This document shows, in pieces, positions 7,624-15,363 of a stretch of 64,000 bases of DNA. The DNA lies in the NCBI RefSeq assembly GCF_006716485.1, contig NZ_VFPD01000002.1:716659-780658 (forward strand). The letters run 5' to 3'. The DNA is from Chryseobacterium aquifrigidense (GTDB taxonomy: Bacteria; Bacteroidota; Bacteroidia; Flavobacteriales; Weeksellaceae). A program made the translations under genes and the position numbers. The notes below the pieces were generated by a model. That model did no database searches, was not told where the DNA came from, and worked only from the letters and a program-made list of their open reading frames with translations. Each line of letters opens with the position of its first letter. Position 1 is the stretch's first letter.

Positions 7624-8538
7624 ATGAGACTAAACATTAAAAACGAAACGGGTAGGCTGAAGTCAGTAGTTCTAGGCCAGCCTAATTCACTGGGAGCAGT
7701 TCCCACACTAGAGGAAAGTTATGACGCAAAGTCATATTACTCAATCGAACACAACATTTATCCTAAAGAAGAGGATATTATTAATGAAATGAACGCTTTT
7801 GAAGCAGTTTTAAAAAAGTATGACGTTGAAGTACTGCGTCCAAGTATCATCAAAGATTACAACCAGGTTTTCTCAAGAGATGTAGCCTTTGTGATTGACG
7901 ATAAGATGATCATTTCCAATGTGATCGCGGACAGAGCAGACGAGCAGGAAGCATACAAAAGCGTTTTTGAGAAAGTAGCATGGAGAAAGATCATCAACCT
8001 TCCGGAAACAGCACATATTGAAGGAGGAGATGTAATTGTATGGAATGATTTTCTTTTTATCGGAACCTGCTTCAGTGAAGATTACAGAAACTATAAGACG
8101 GCAAGAACAAATGAATATGCCATTGAAATCTTAAAAGAATATTTTCCAAAGAAAAGAATTATTGACCTGGAACTGAAGAAAAATGATAAAGTTCCGTTTG
8201 AAGGCATTCTGCATTTGGACTGTACATTTAATCCCGTAGGAGAAGACAAATGTATTATTTATAAAAATGGATTCGTAGATGAAAGTGATTACCGCTTGAT
8301 CATCGATATTTTCGGAGAAGAAAACTGCTTCCATATCAATGACGAAGAAATGTTTGAAATGTTCCCGAATATCTTCTCAATTGCTCCTGATGTAGTAGTT
8401 TCAGACAAAGCATTTACAAGAATGAATGACCATTTGAGAAACGTATGGGGAATGACCGTTGAAGAAATCCCTTACAGAGAAATCTCTAAAATGGGTGGTT
8501 TGCTGAGATGTTCTACAATGCCGCTTGTGAGAGAATAA
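7624..8538 (+). CDS. DDAH/arginine-deiminase-like guanidine hydrolase
   Basis: 304 residues of the pentein (guanidino-group modifying) fold. Family residues are visible: Asp86 in FSRDVAF, EGGD (133-136), His197 in GILHLDCTF and the nucleophile Cys296 in LRCSTMPL near the C-terminus. Members hydrolyse or transfer amidino groups of arginine, dimethylarginine or agmatine through a Cys-linked intermediate. The true substrate here is uncertain. It precedes a second pentein (CtlX-like) gene, separated from it by a four-helix-bundle gene. It may belong to the same arginine/polyamine pathway as the downstream AdoMet decarboxylase and aminopropyltransferase. Confidence 0.85.
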   Translation: MRLNIKNETGRLKSVVLGQPNSLGAVPTLEESYDAKSYYSIEHNIYPKEEDIINEMNAFEAVLKKYDVEVLRPSIIKDYNQVFSRDVAFVIDDKMIISNVIADRADEQEAYKSVFEKVAWRKIINLPETAHIEGGDVIVWNDFLFIGTCFSEDYRNYKTARTNEYAIEILKEYFPKKRIIDLELKKNDKVPFEGILHLDCTFNPVGEDKCIIYKNGFVDESDYRLIIDIFGEENCFHINDEEMFEMFPNIFSIAPDVVVSDKAFTRMNDHLRNVWGMTVEEIPYREISKMGGLLRCSTMPLVRE

Positions 8539-8612
8539 TGGAGTAGGAGTGTTTGAGAGTGGGAGAGTTTTAAGGCCTGAGAGTTATAGTGTTGGTAGGC
8601 TTGAATATTTTT
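8539..8612 (+). repeat. GA-rich degenerate repeat, left flank of four-helix-bundle gene
   Basis: Contains repeated GAGAGT/GGGAG units (for example at 8561-8577). Its reverse complement resembles the CT-rich tract after the gene and the CT-rich tracts at 62.3 and 63.2 kb. Confidence 0.5.
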
Positions 8613-8635
8613 TTAATTTTAAATAAATATTAGGT

Positions 8636-9043
8636 ATGTCAACAATTAAATTTCATCAGGACTTAAAAGTTTATCAAAAATCATTTGAAACAGCACAACT
8701 GATTTATGAATTCTCAAAATCCTATCCAAAAGAAGAACTTTATTCACTTACAGATCAGATAAGAAGATCATCAAGATCTGTAACTGCAAATATTAGTGAA
8801 GCTTGGGGAAAAAGAAGATATGAAAAATCCTTCATCGCTAAGCTTACAGATTCAGAGGGAGAAGCAAGAGAAACCCAAACATGGCTTCAATTCGCTTTTG
8901 CTTGTAAGTACATAAATGAAGAGCAATATGATCATTTGCACAAAGAATATAATCAAATAATAGGAATGTTAGTTAACATGATGAGTCAGTCAGAAAAATG
9001 GTGTTCATTTTCTTCTGTGAATAAAGAAGAGAATAATTTGTAA
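8636..9043 (+). CDS. Four-helix-bundle protein (S23/IVP family)
   Basis: 135 residues, almost all helical. It has the family look of the 23S rRNA intervening-sequence protein: an N-terminal KVYQKSFETAQLIYEFSKSYPKEE, a central LTDQIRRSSRSVTANISEAWG and ETQTWLQFA. These proteins form pentameric four-helix bundles of unclear function and are related to Avd of diversity-generating retroelements. The gene sits between two pentein genes and has nothing obvious to do with them. GA-rich sequence precedes it and CT-rich sequence of the same type follows, as if the whole unit had been inserted. Confidence 0.88.
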   Translation: MSTIKFHQDLKVYQKSFETAQLIYEFSKSYPKEELYSLTDQIRRSSRSVTANISEAWGKRRYEKSFIAKLTDSEGEARETQTWLQFAFACKYINEEQYDHLHKEYNQIIGMLVNMMSQSEKWCSFSSVNKEENNL

Positions 9044-9047
9044 AACG

Positions 9048-9090
9048 CTGTTCAGACACTCAAACTCTAATACACTAATACCCTCAAACA
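9048..9090 (+). repeat. CT-rich degenerate repeat, right flank of four-helix-bundle gene
   Basis: ACACTCAAACTCTAATACACTAATACCCTC-type sequence, the approximate inverse of the GA-rich tract at 8539-8612. Confidence 0.45.
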
Positions 9091-9098
9091 TATAAAAA

Positions 9099-10022
9099 AT
9101 GCAAACAACAGATACAGTATTAATGATAGAACCGATCGCATTCGGTTATAACGCTGAGACAGCGAAAAATAATTATTTTCAGGTAGAACAGACAGGTTCT
9201 GATATCCAGTCAAAAGCTTTGGCAGAGTTTAATACCTTTGTCGGAAAGCTGAGAGAAAAGGGAATTAATGTAATTACTATAAAAGATACTTTGGATCCAC
9301 ATACACCGGATTCTATTTTCCCAAACAACTGGGTAAGTTTTCACAAGGACGGAAAAGTGGTTTTATATCCGATGTTCGCTTCCAACAGAAGAGTGGAAAG
9401 AAGAGAGGATATTATTGAAAGCATCCAGAATCAGGGATTCGAAGTGGCGGAGATTGATGACTGGTCTTTCTCTGAAACTCAGGGGCATTTCCTAGAAGGA
9501 ACAGGAAGTATGATTTTCGATCACGATAACAAAATTGCTTATGGATCTGTTTCTTTGAGACTGGATGAAAAACTGTTCAGAGAATTCTGTACAAAATTCG
9601 GATTTACTCCCGTTGTTTTCCATTCTTTCCAGACCGTAGGAACAGAAAGACTTCCCATCTATCATACTAACGTAATGATGTGTGTGGCAGATCAATTTGT
9701 TGTAATCTGTCTTGATTGTATTGATGATGAGCTGGAAAGAGAAAAAGTAGTGGAAACCATTAAAGGATCAGGAAAAGAAATCATCGAAATTTCAGAAGAG
9801 CAGATGCAGCAGTTTGCAGGAAATATGCTTCAGGTTCAGAATAAAGACGGTGAGAAGTTCCTGGTGATGAGCCAGACAGCCTATCAGTCTTTATCTTCAG
9901 AACAGGTTGCAGCTATAGAAAAATACTGCGAAATTATCTATTCAGACCTGAATACCATTGAAGTAAATGGAGGAGGAAGCGCAAGATGTATGCTTGCTGA
10001 GGTTTTTCTTCCAAAAAAATAA
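9099..10022 (+). CDS. ctlX: CtlX-like citrulline hydrolase (pentein fold)
   Basis: 307 residues. It matches the arginine-deiminase-related CtlX type, which is proposed to cleave citrulline to ornithine, CO2 and ammonia in the cytosol. Visible elements are FPNNWVSFH (74-82), EGTGSM (133-138), His189 in PIYHTNVMM and the nucleophile Cys297 in GGGSARCMLAE. The start ATG at 9099 gives the normal family length. It lies 20 bases before an AdoMet decarboxylase gene, so its product could feed ornithine towards polyamines. The decarboxylase for ornithine is not in the window. The family call is firm; the substrate follows the family assignment only. Confidence 0.85.
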   Translation: MQTTDTVLMIEPIAFGYNAETAKNNYFQVEQTGSDIQSKALAEFNTFVGKLREKGINVITIKDTLDPHTPDSIFPNNWVSFHKDGKVVLYPMFASNRRVERREDIIESIQNQGFEVAEIDDWSFSETQGHFLEGTGSMIFDHDNKIAYGSVSLRLDEKLFREFCTKFGFTPVVFHSFQTVGTERLPIYHTNVMMCVADQFVVICLDCIDDELEREKVVETIKGSGKEIIEISEEQMQQFAGNMLQVQNKDGEKFLVMSQTAYQSLSSEQVAAIEKYCEIIYSDLNTIEVNGGGSARCMLAEVFLPKK

Positions 10023-10042
10023 TATATTTACGAAAAAATTAA

Positions 10043-10402
10043 TTGAACCCATTATCAAGTAAAGGTTTACATATTCTTCTGACTTTGGAAACAGAGTCAG
10101 AAGATTTGTTATTAGACAGCAAAGGTTTTCTGACGTTTACAGAAGATATTCTGAAAACTAAAGAAGTAGAAATTGTAGGAGTTACCAATCATATTTTTGA
10201 GAATGATAGTTTTACTTCTGCAGTGATCCTTAAAGAGTCTCACCTTTGTATCCACACGTGGCCGGAATTTAAACAGCTTACTTTTGATGTTTTTCTTTGT
10301 AATTATTCACAGGACAATACCACAAAAGTAGAGCAGATTGCAGATGAAGTGGTTCAGTATTTTAAAGCTAATACGATTCAGAAACACAAAATTTACAGAT
10401 AA
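10043..10402 (+). CDS. speD: S-adenosylmethionine decarboxylase proenzyme (SpeD/SpeH type 1b)
   Basis: 119 residues from a TTG start at 10043; no in-frame ATG gives the N-terminal strand. The key residues keep the spacing of the Thermotoga enzyme. Glu65-Ser66 is the self-cleavage site in ESHLCIHTWPE, where Ser66 becomes the pyruvoyl group, with His71 and Cys86 (VFLCN). It makes decarboxylated AdoMet, the aminopropyl donor for spermidine synthases. It sits 20 bases after ctlX and 3 bases before the DUF4178 gene, in one operon with an aminopropyltransferase-like gene at 12276. Residues around the site (LCIHTW, LTFDVFLCN) diverge slightly from textbook versions. Confidence 0.9.
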   Translation: MNPLSSKGLHILLTLETESEDLLLDSKGFLTFTEDILKTKEVEIVGVTNHIFENDSFTSAVILKESHLCIHTWPEFKQLTFDVFLCNYSQDNTTKVEQIADEVVQYFKANTIQKHKIYR

Positions 10403-10405
10403 AAA

Positions 10406-11863
10406 ATGCACTATGTCTGCCCAGCATGCGAATCAGAAAATACATTAGATCTCACTTTTCCTATAGAAGAATATGTTTGTAAAACCTGCTCTTATCTCAT
10501 TGATGTAGCGGGAAATAAAAAGACTAAACATTTGAAAGTACCGACAGAAAACGTTGTATTGGACGTCGGACAGAAAGGGAAAATTGAAGATGTAGAATAT
10601 ACGGTCGTTTCAATTACTGTCAAAAAATACGGAAACAGTATTTTCTGGCGGGAATATTCTTTAAAAGACAGCAAAGGAAATGATGCTTTCCTGAGTGAAA
10701 GTGATGGGCACTGGGTGTTCCTGATCTCAATGCATCCCGATGATTTTAAAAGTAAAAATTCGAAATTACCTACCTATGCCGGGCGAACTTATCGCTGGTA
10801 CGAAAATACTCCATGCACTATTGATGCTGCTGCCGGTTTTTTTGATGAACACCTTGATTTCAGCGTTGCGACCTACAAAGAATATGTCAACGGAACCCGT
10901 ATGATCTCTCAGGAAAAGACCGCTAAGAAAAGCCAGTACTTCTACGGCGTTCACATTTCAAAACATGATGTCAAAAGAGCTTTTAAAATAGCTTACATGC
11001 CGTATTATACAGGAGTTGGGATTGTTCAGCCTTATTATTTTGATATGAAACAGGCTTTGAACATCTTTTGTGTAGCCGCATTAATGATATGTCTGCTTCA
11101 GCTCTACGTATATACATCAAGAACTAACGAAACCGTTTTTGCGGAGACCATCAATTTTGCTGATGTAAAAAATAAGGAACTGGTCAGCAAAAGTTTTACC
11201 CTTTCAGGAGGCTCAGCACCATTAAAGGTCAATGCTTTTTCAGGAGTTGATAATTCCTGGGCAAATATCCAGTTGAGTCTTGTGAATGAAAAGACCAATG
11301 AAATTATCTATACCTCCAAAGATATCGAACAATATCATGGTTACGAAGATGGAGAAAGCTGGTCAGAAGGAAGTCAGTCCGAAGATTTTAATCTCTGTGG
11401 GGTAGGCTCCGGAAAATATCACTTCATTATTTCCGCCGAAAAAGAAGGTGGCTTACCTTCATTTTCAGGTCTTACGTCGCCTGATTCAAAGGTCATTATA
11501 TCACGGGATAAATCAGGAATCATTGAGATTACTGATATATTCAAGGTGCAGACTAAAACCTTTACAGACGGACAGACGCTGGAAAAAGATACCTCGGACG
11601 TAATCAGACTTGCCAAAGCATCGTTCGGAACTCAAAAGCTGGACTCCCTGATTAATACTGAAGCACTTAAACTCACTACAGATCCCATTTCAAGCAATAC
11701 CTATGTACAGCTCAAAGCAACCTGGCTTCCCGTTTCATTCTGGAACTTCGGATTTATTTTATTCATAATGGTTGTTCTCTTTGTAGCGATGTGGATAGGA
11801 AGACATTTCTTTAATGTGAATAAATGGAAGAACAGTTCAAATACCCCTTATGCCACATCATGA
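10406..11863 (+). CDS. DUF4178 protein with zinc ribbon and two TM helices
   Basis: 485 residues. An N-terminal zinc ribbon (CPAC at 5-8, CKTC at about 25-28) is followed by a DUF4178-type beta-rich domain (about 45-210). There is a TM helix near 213-233, an extracytoplasmic beta-rich domain (about 240-445) and a second TM helix near 452-472. DUF4178 proteins are found, in published surveys as I recall them, next to DUF350 and spermidine synthase-like genes; no biochemical role is established. Here it is sandwiched between speD (3-base gap) and a small TM gene (4-base overlap), so co-expression with the aminopropyltransferase is nearly certain. Confidence 0.85.
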   Translation: MHYVCPACESENTLDLTFPIEEYVCKTCSYLIDVAGNKKTKHLKVPTENVVLDVGQKGKIEDVEYTVVSITVKKYGNSIFWREYSLKDSKGNDAFLSESDGHWVFLISMHPDDFKSKNSKLPTYAGRTYRWYENTPCTIDAAAGFFDEHLDFSVATYKEYVNGTRMISQEKTAKKSQYFYGVHISKHDVKRAFKIAYMPYYTGVGIVQPYYFDMKQALNIFCVAALMICLLQLYVYTSRTNETVFAETINFADVKNKELVSKSFTLSGGSAPLKVNAFSGVDNSWANIQLSLVNEKTNEIIYTSKDIEQYHGYEDGESWSEGSQSEDFNLCGVGSGKYHFIISAEKEGGLPSFSGLTSPDSKVIISRDKSGIIEITDIFKVQTKTFTDGQTLEKDTSDVIRLAKASFGTQKLDSLINTEALKLTTDPISSNTYVQLKATWLPVSFWNFGFILFIMVVLFVAMWIGRHFFNVNKWKNSSNTPYATS

Positions 11864-12054
11864 TAATTAATATTTTAAATTACATAAGACAAAACTGGAT
11901 ACTCTGCATGATCGGTGGATTCTGCCTGACCTGGTTTGTATACCTTACGTACCAGGGAAATCAGGTATGCGACTGTGCCAAAACAGAAACATACCGCGAC
12001 GGAACTACAAGAAGCCATTCTAGAGTAGGATTCTACAGATACTATCACAAATAA
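11860..12054 (+). CDS. Small one-TM protein in the DUF4178/DUF350 operon
   Basis: 64 residues from the ATG at 11860, which overlaps the previous TGA (ATGA). A longer in-frame start at 11824 lies inside the DUF4178 gene and is less likely. There is one TM helix (about residues 14-34). A C-terminal tail follows with a CDC motif and then a charged, Arg/Tyr-rich stretch ending RYYHK. No family recognised. Its location between DUF4178 and DUF350 makes it a candidate small subunit or substrate of the system; that is inference. Confidence 0.7.
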   Translation: MIINILNYIRQNWILCMIGGFCLTWFVYLTYQGNQVCDCAKTETYRDGTTRSHSRVGFYRYYHK

Positions 12055-12067
12055 AAATATAAAAACT

Positions 12068-12283
12068 ATGGACAACATCAATTTCTTACCCATAATAAAC
12101 TCGGTTCTTTATTCATTTTTAGGAATCGCCATTTTACTTGTATGTTATTTCATTATTGAAAAATTGACTCCTGAAAAAACATGGCACGAGATCGCCCAAA
12201 ACAAGAATATAGCAATTGCTATTGTTTTCGGGGCATTTATCATCGGAATTTCAATGATCATAAGCGCGGCAATTCATGGATAA
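12068..12283 (+). CDS. DUF350 family membrane protein
   Basis: 71 residues, two TM helices (about 12-30 and 45-68). It carries the family pattern: an ITERLTP-like FIIEKLTPEKTW after helix 1, then NIAIAIVFGAFIIGISMIISAAIHG. DUF350 proteins (YjfL type) are small inner-membrane proteins of unknown function. They recur with DUF4178, spermidine synthase-like and PspA-related genes. The start follows the previous stop by 13 bases, and the 3' end overlaps the aminopropyltransferase gene by 8 bases. Confidence 0.88.
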   Translation: MDNINFLPIINSVLYSFLGIAILLVCYFIIEKLTPEKTWHEIAQNKNIAIAIVFGAFIIGISMIISAAIHG

Positions 12284-13790
12284 GAAGAGGATTCCTCTTG
12301 AGCTGCTTTTATTGTTTTCAGTATTCGTCATTGCTACATGTGGATTGATTTATGAGCTGGTGGCAGGAGCCCTGGCGAGCTATCTTTTAGGAGACTCTGT
12401 AAAGCAGTTTTCCTTCATTATCGGGGTGTATCTCTTCTCGATGGGAGTAGGTTCCTACCTGGCAAAATTCATCAAAGGAAATCTTATTGATAAATTCATT
12501 GAGATTGAAATCCTTGTTGGAATTGTGGGTGGAATCAGCTCTGTAGTGCTGTTTATTTTATTCAATACACTCGCACACTTTGAAAGCGTTTTATATCTTT
12601 TTGTCTTTTTCACGGGCTGTCTTGTCGGCGTGGAAATTCCGCTTTTGATGAATATTCTGAAAGACAGAGTACAATTTAAAGATTTAGTTTCAAACGTTTT
12701 TGCGTTCGATTATATTGGAGCTTTATTAGCTTCGATCCTTTTTCCACTGGTTTTGATTCCAAAGCTGGGTATTGTAAAAACACCTTTGTTTTTCGGACTG
12801 ATCAATATTTCTATTGCAATATTCCTCTGTTATTATCTTACAAATGAATTATCAAAACCCTTATCATTAAAGGTAAAGTCTATTACTGCATTTACATTTC
12901 TGTTAGGTCTTTTCTTTTTCTCAGATACGATTCTGTCTTATTCTGAAGAAAAACTGTATGGAGAAAATGTAGTGTACACCAAAAGTTCTCCCTATCAAAG
13001 AATTGTTTTAACGAGAAATACGCACGAGTTTCGTTTATATTTAAATAACAACTTACAGTTTTCATCCACGGATGAATACCGTTATCATGAAGCTTTGGTA
13101 CATCCTGCCATGTCGATGGCAAAAAACATTGATAATGTTCTGATTCTCGGAGGTGGTGATGGTTTTGCAGCCAGGGAAGTATTAAAATATAAAGATGTTA
13201 AAAAACTAACACTTGTAGATCTTGATGGGGAAATGACCCAGTTTTTCAAGACGAATGAAACCATGCGCAGGCTCAATCAAAGCTCTTTCTCCAATCCGAA
13301 GGTGGAAGTGATCAATAAAGACGCTTACATTTGGGTAAAAGAGAATAAAAAGAAGTTTGATGTCATTATCATCGACTTTCCGGATCCATCTAATTACAGC
13401 TTGGGAAAACTCTATTCCTTACAGTTTTATAAAGAACTGGAGAGATTGACAACCCTTGATACCAAGATTGTGGTTCAGACCACTTCTCCCTATTTTGCTC
13501 CAAAATCTTTCTGGTGTATTGAGAAAACGATCAATCAGATTTTTCCTTTCACAACAGCGTATCACACTTATGTTCCGTCTTTTGGAGAATGGGGATTTTC
13601 TATGGCTTCATTTGAGCCCATCAACAACAGGATCTATAGAAAGCTTCCTGGCTTGAAATACTATGATTACAACTTTTCACAAATGTCTTATTTTAATAAA
13701 GACATGAAAGTGAAAGAAGTAGAAGTTAACCGTCTGGACAACCAGATACTAGTCCGTTATTTCGATGAAGAGTGGGGGAAAGTACAGTAG
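12276..13790 (+). CDS. speE: Membrane-anchored spermidine synthase-like aminopropyltransferase
   Basis: 504 residues. The N-terminal half (about 8-222) has seven or so TM helices. The C-terminal half (about 230-490) is a spermidine-synthase-type methyltransferase fold: YQRIVL (240-245), the substrate loop LYLNNNLQFSSTDEYRYHE, the nucleotide-binding GGGDG (292-296), VDLD (314-317) and DFPDPS (367-372), replacing the usual DSSDP-like motif. It should transfer an aminopropyl group from decarboxylated AdoMet, made by the speD product of the same operon. The acceptor may be putrescine or something membrane-bound. It overlaps DUF350 by 8 bases and the FAD protein by 26. Confidence 0.88.
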   Translation: MDKKRIPLELLLLFSVFVIATCGLIYELVAGALASYLLGDSVKQFSFIIGVYLFSMGVGSYLAKFIKGNLIDKFIEIEILVGIVGGISSVVLFILFNTLAHFESVLYLFVFFTGCLVGVEIPLLMNILKDRVQFKDLVSNVFAFDYIGALLASILFPLVLIPKLGIVKTPLFFGLINISIAIFLCYYLTNELSKPLSLKVKSITAFTFLLGLFFFSDTILSYSEEKLYGENVVYTKSSPYQRIVLTRNTHEFRLYLNNNLQFSSTDEYRYHEALVHPAMSMAKNIDNVLILGGGDGFAAREVLKYKDVKKLTLVDLDGEMTQFFKTNETMRRLNQSSFSNPKVEVINKDAYIWVKENKKKFDVIIIDFPDPSNYSLGKLYSLQFYKELERLTTLDTKIVVQTTSPYFAPKSFWCIEKTINQIFPFTTAYHTYVPSFGEWGFSMASFEPINNRIYRKLPGLKYYDYNFSQMSYFNKDMKVKEVEVNRLDNQILVRYFDEEWGKVQ

Positions 13791-15354
13791 AAAGCATTTT
13801 CTTACAACTATATTTTTAGGTAGCCTTATGCTTCCCTTTTTGCAGTATTGTGGAAAGAAAGTAAAAGCTTTGCTGCTAAAAATCACCGGAACCAATCATG
13901 TTCTCGGGCATAAACTGTGGGCAAAAGATTTTCCACAGTTTTCAGAAGTTATCCATACAAAATATCTTGTTGTGGGTGGTGGAATTTCCGGACTATCCGC
14001 ATGCAGATTTTTCAGCCGGAATAATGAACAGGATTATCTTCTCCTTGAAATGGAAAACCATCTGGGAGGAAACTCTTCAAACGGACAGAATGCATTTTCA
14101 AAATTCCCTTTAGGCGCACATTATTTACCGTTACCCAATAAGGAGAACGTCGAAATCATAGATTTTTTGAAAGAATGTGGAATCTGCCTCGGAGCAGAAG
14201 AAAATGGTGAACCCATCCTCGATGAATATCAAATGACTTTTCCACAACAGGAAAGACTGTTTTATAAAAATTCCTGGCAAAATGATATAGTGCCTCAAAG
14301 AGGTGTTTCAGCAGAAACGCAGCAGGAGCTTAACCGTTTTTTTAAGTTAATGGATGAATTCCGTGTAAAGAAAGATGGACAGGGAAAATACTGGTTTGCC
14401 ATTCCGGTACATGATTCAAGCAAAGAAGATGAGGTTGTAAAGCTTGAAAAAATTATTTTTAAAGACTGGCTCGTCGAAAATAACTACCATTCTGAAGAAC
14501 TTCTCTGGCTGCTGGATTATTCGTGCAGAGACGATTTTGGGTTGGGAATTGACTATGTTTCTGCGTGGGCAGGAATTCATTATTTTGCTGGCAGAAAAAA
14601 TAACTGGAGCACAAAATATAAAGATCAGGTATTCACATGGCCGGAAGGAAATGCCAGATTAGCAAAGCATTTTTCAAAATATACAGAAGGAAAACATATG
14701 TCCGGAAATCTGGTTTTTGATGTAAAAATCAATGATAAGGTCGAGGTATTGAGCTTTGATAATACTCAAAAGAAAACTAAAAAGATTATTGCAGATAAAG
14801 TATTGTTTGCATCACCACAGTTTGTAAACGAGAGAATTTTCAATCATCAGAAAGCAGCTTCATTTCATTACGTGCCATGGCTTTTAACAACCATTACCCT
14901 GAAAAATGAATTTGGAGGAGATGAAGAACTGGCCTGGGATAATGTGATCTATGGATCTTCGGGATTGGGGTATATCTTTGACCAGCATCAGAATCTGAAT
15001 CAGATTATAGGTGAAAAGGTAATTACCCACTATAAGAGCTTTTCAACAGGAGATTGTAAGAAAGCCAGGAAAAAGCTCTACGGAATGAAAGAATCTGAAC
15101 TGAAAACTTTAGTTTTGGATGATCTGAAGAAAGCCCATCCTCTGATAGAAGATTTCATTCTCGAAATGCAGTTCCATAAAATAGGGCATGCCATGATTGC
15201 TCCGGTTCCCAATCAGATTTTTGGTGAAGAAACCCAAAAAGCAAAAGAACCGATAGAAGGTAAAATTTTCTTTGCCCATTCTGATCTTTCCGGAATATCT
15301 ATTTTTGAAGAAGCCTTTTATCAGGGAATCCGTACTGCAGAAAAAATGATGTAA
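13765..15354 (+). CDS. FAD/NAD(P)-binding oxidoreductase, amine-oxidase-like, with Tat-like signal
   Basis: 529 residues. The N-terminus has a possible twin-arginine-type signal with the RK variant (YSRKHFLTT, 7-15) and a hydrophobic stretch (14-27). A dinucleotide-binding Rossmann motif VVGGGISGLSA is at 69-79, followed by LLEMENHLGGNS, typical of flavin amine oxidase or desaturase-like proteins. If exported, it would act in the periplasm with preloaded FAD. The start overlaps the end of the aminopropyltransferase gene by 26 bases. A polyamine or polyamine-modified product is a natural guess for its substrate, but nothing in the sequence proves this. Confidence 0.82.
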   Translation: MKSGGKYSRKHFLTTIFLGSLMLPFLQYCGKKVKALLLKITGTNHVLGHKLWAKDFPQFSEVIHTKYLVVGGGISGLSACRFFSRNNEQDYLLLEMENHLGGNSSNGQNAFSKFPLGAHYLPLPNKENVEIIDFLKECGICLGAEENGEPILDEYQMTFPQQERLFYKNSWQNDIVPQRGVSAETQQELNRFFKLMDEFRVKKDGQGKYWFAIPVHDSSKEDEVVKLEKIIFKDWLVENNYHSEELLWLLDYSCRDDFGLGIDYVSAWAGIHYFAGRKNNWSTKYKDQVFTWPEGNARLAKHFSKYTEGKHMSGNLVFDVKINDKVEVLSFDNTQKKTKKIIADKVLFASPQFVNERIFNHQKAASFHYVPWLLTTITLKNEFGGDEELAWDNVIYGSSGLGYIFDQHQNLNQIIGEKVITHYKSFSTGDCKKARKKLYGMKESELKTLVLDDLKKAHPLIEDFILEMQFHKIGHAMIAPVPNQIFGEETQKAKEPIEGKIFFAHSDLSGISIFEEAFYQGIRTAEKMM

Positions 15355-15363
15355 AATAATACA

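Noticed and set aside
8131..8334. Minus-strand frame inside the guanidine-hydrolase gene
   Set aside because: Shadow frame without coding pattern.
11824..11859. Longer start for the small TM protein
   Set aside because: Lies inside the DUF4178 gene; ATG at 11860 gives a 4-base ATGA overlap like the other operon junctions.
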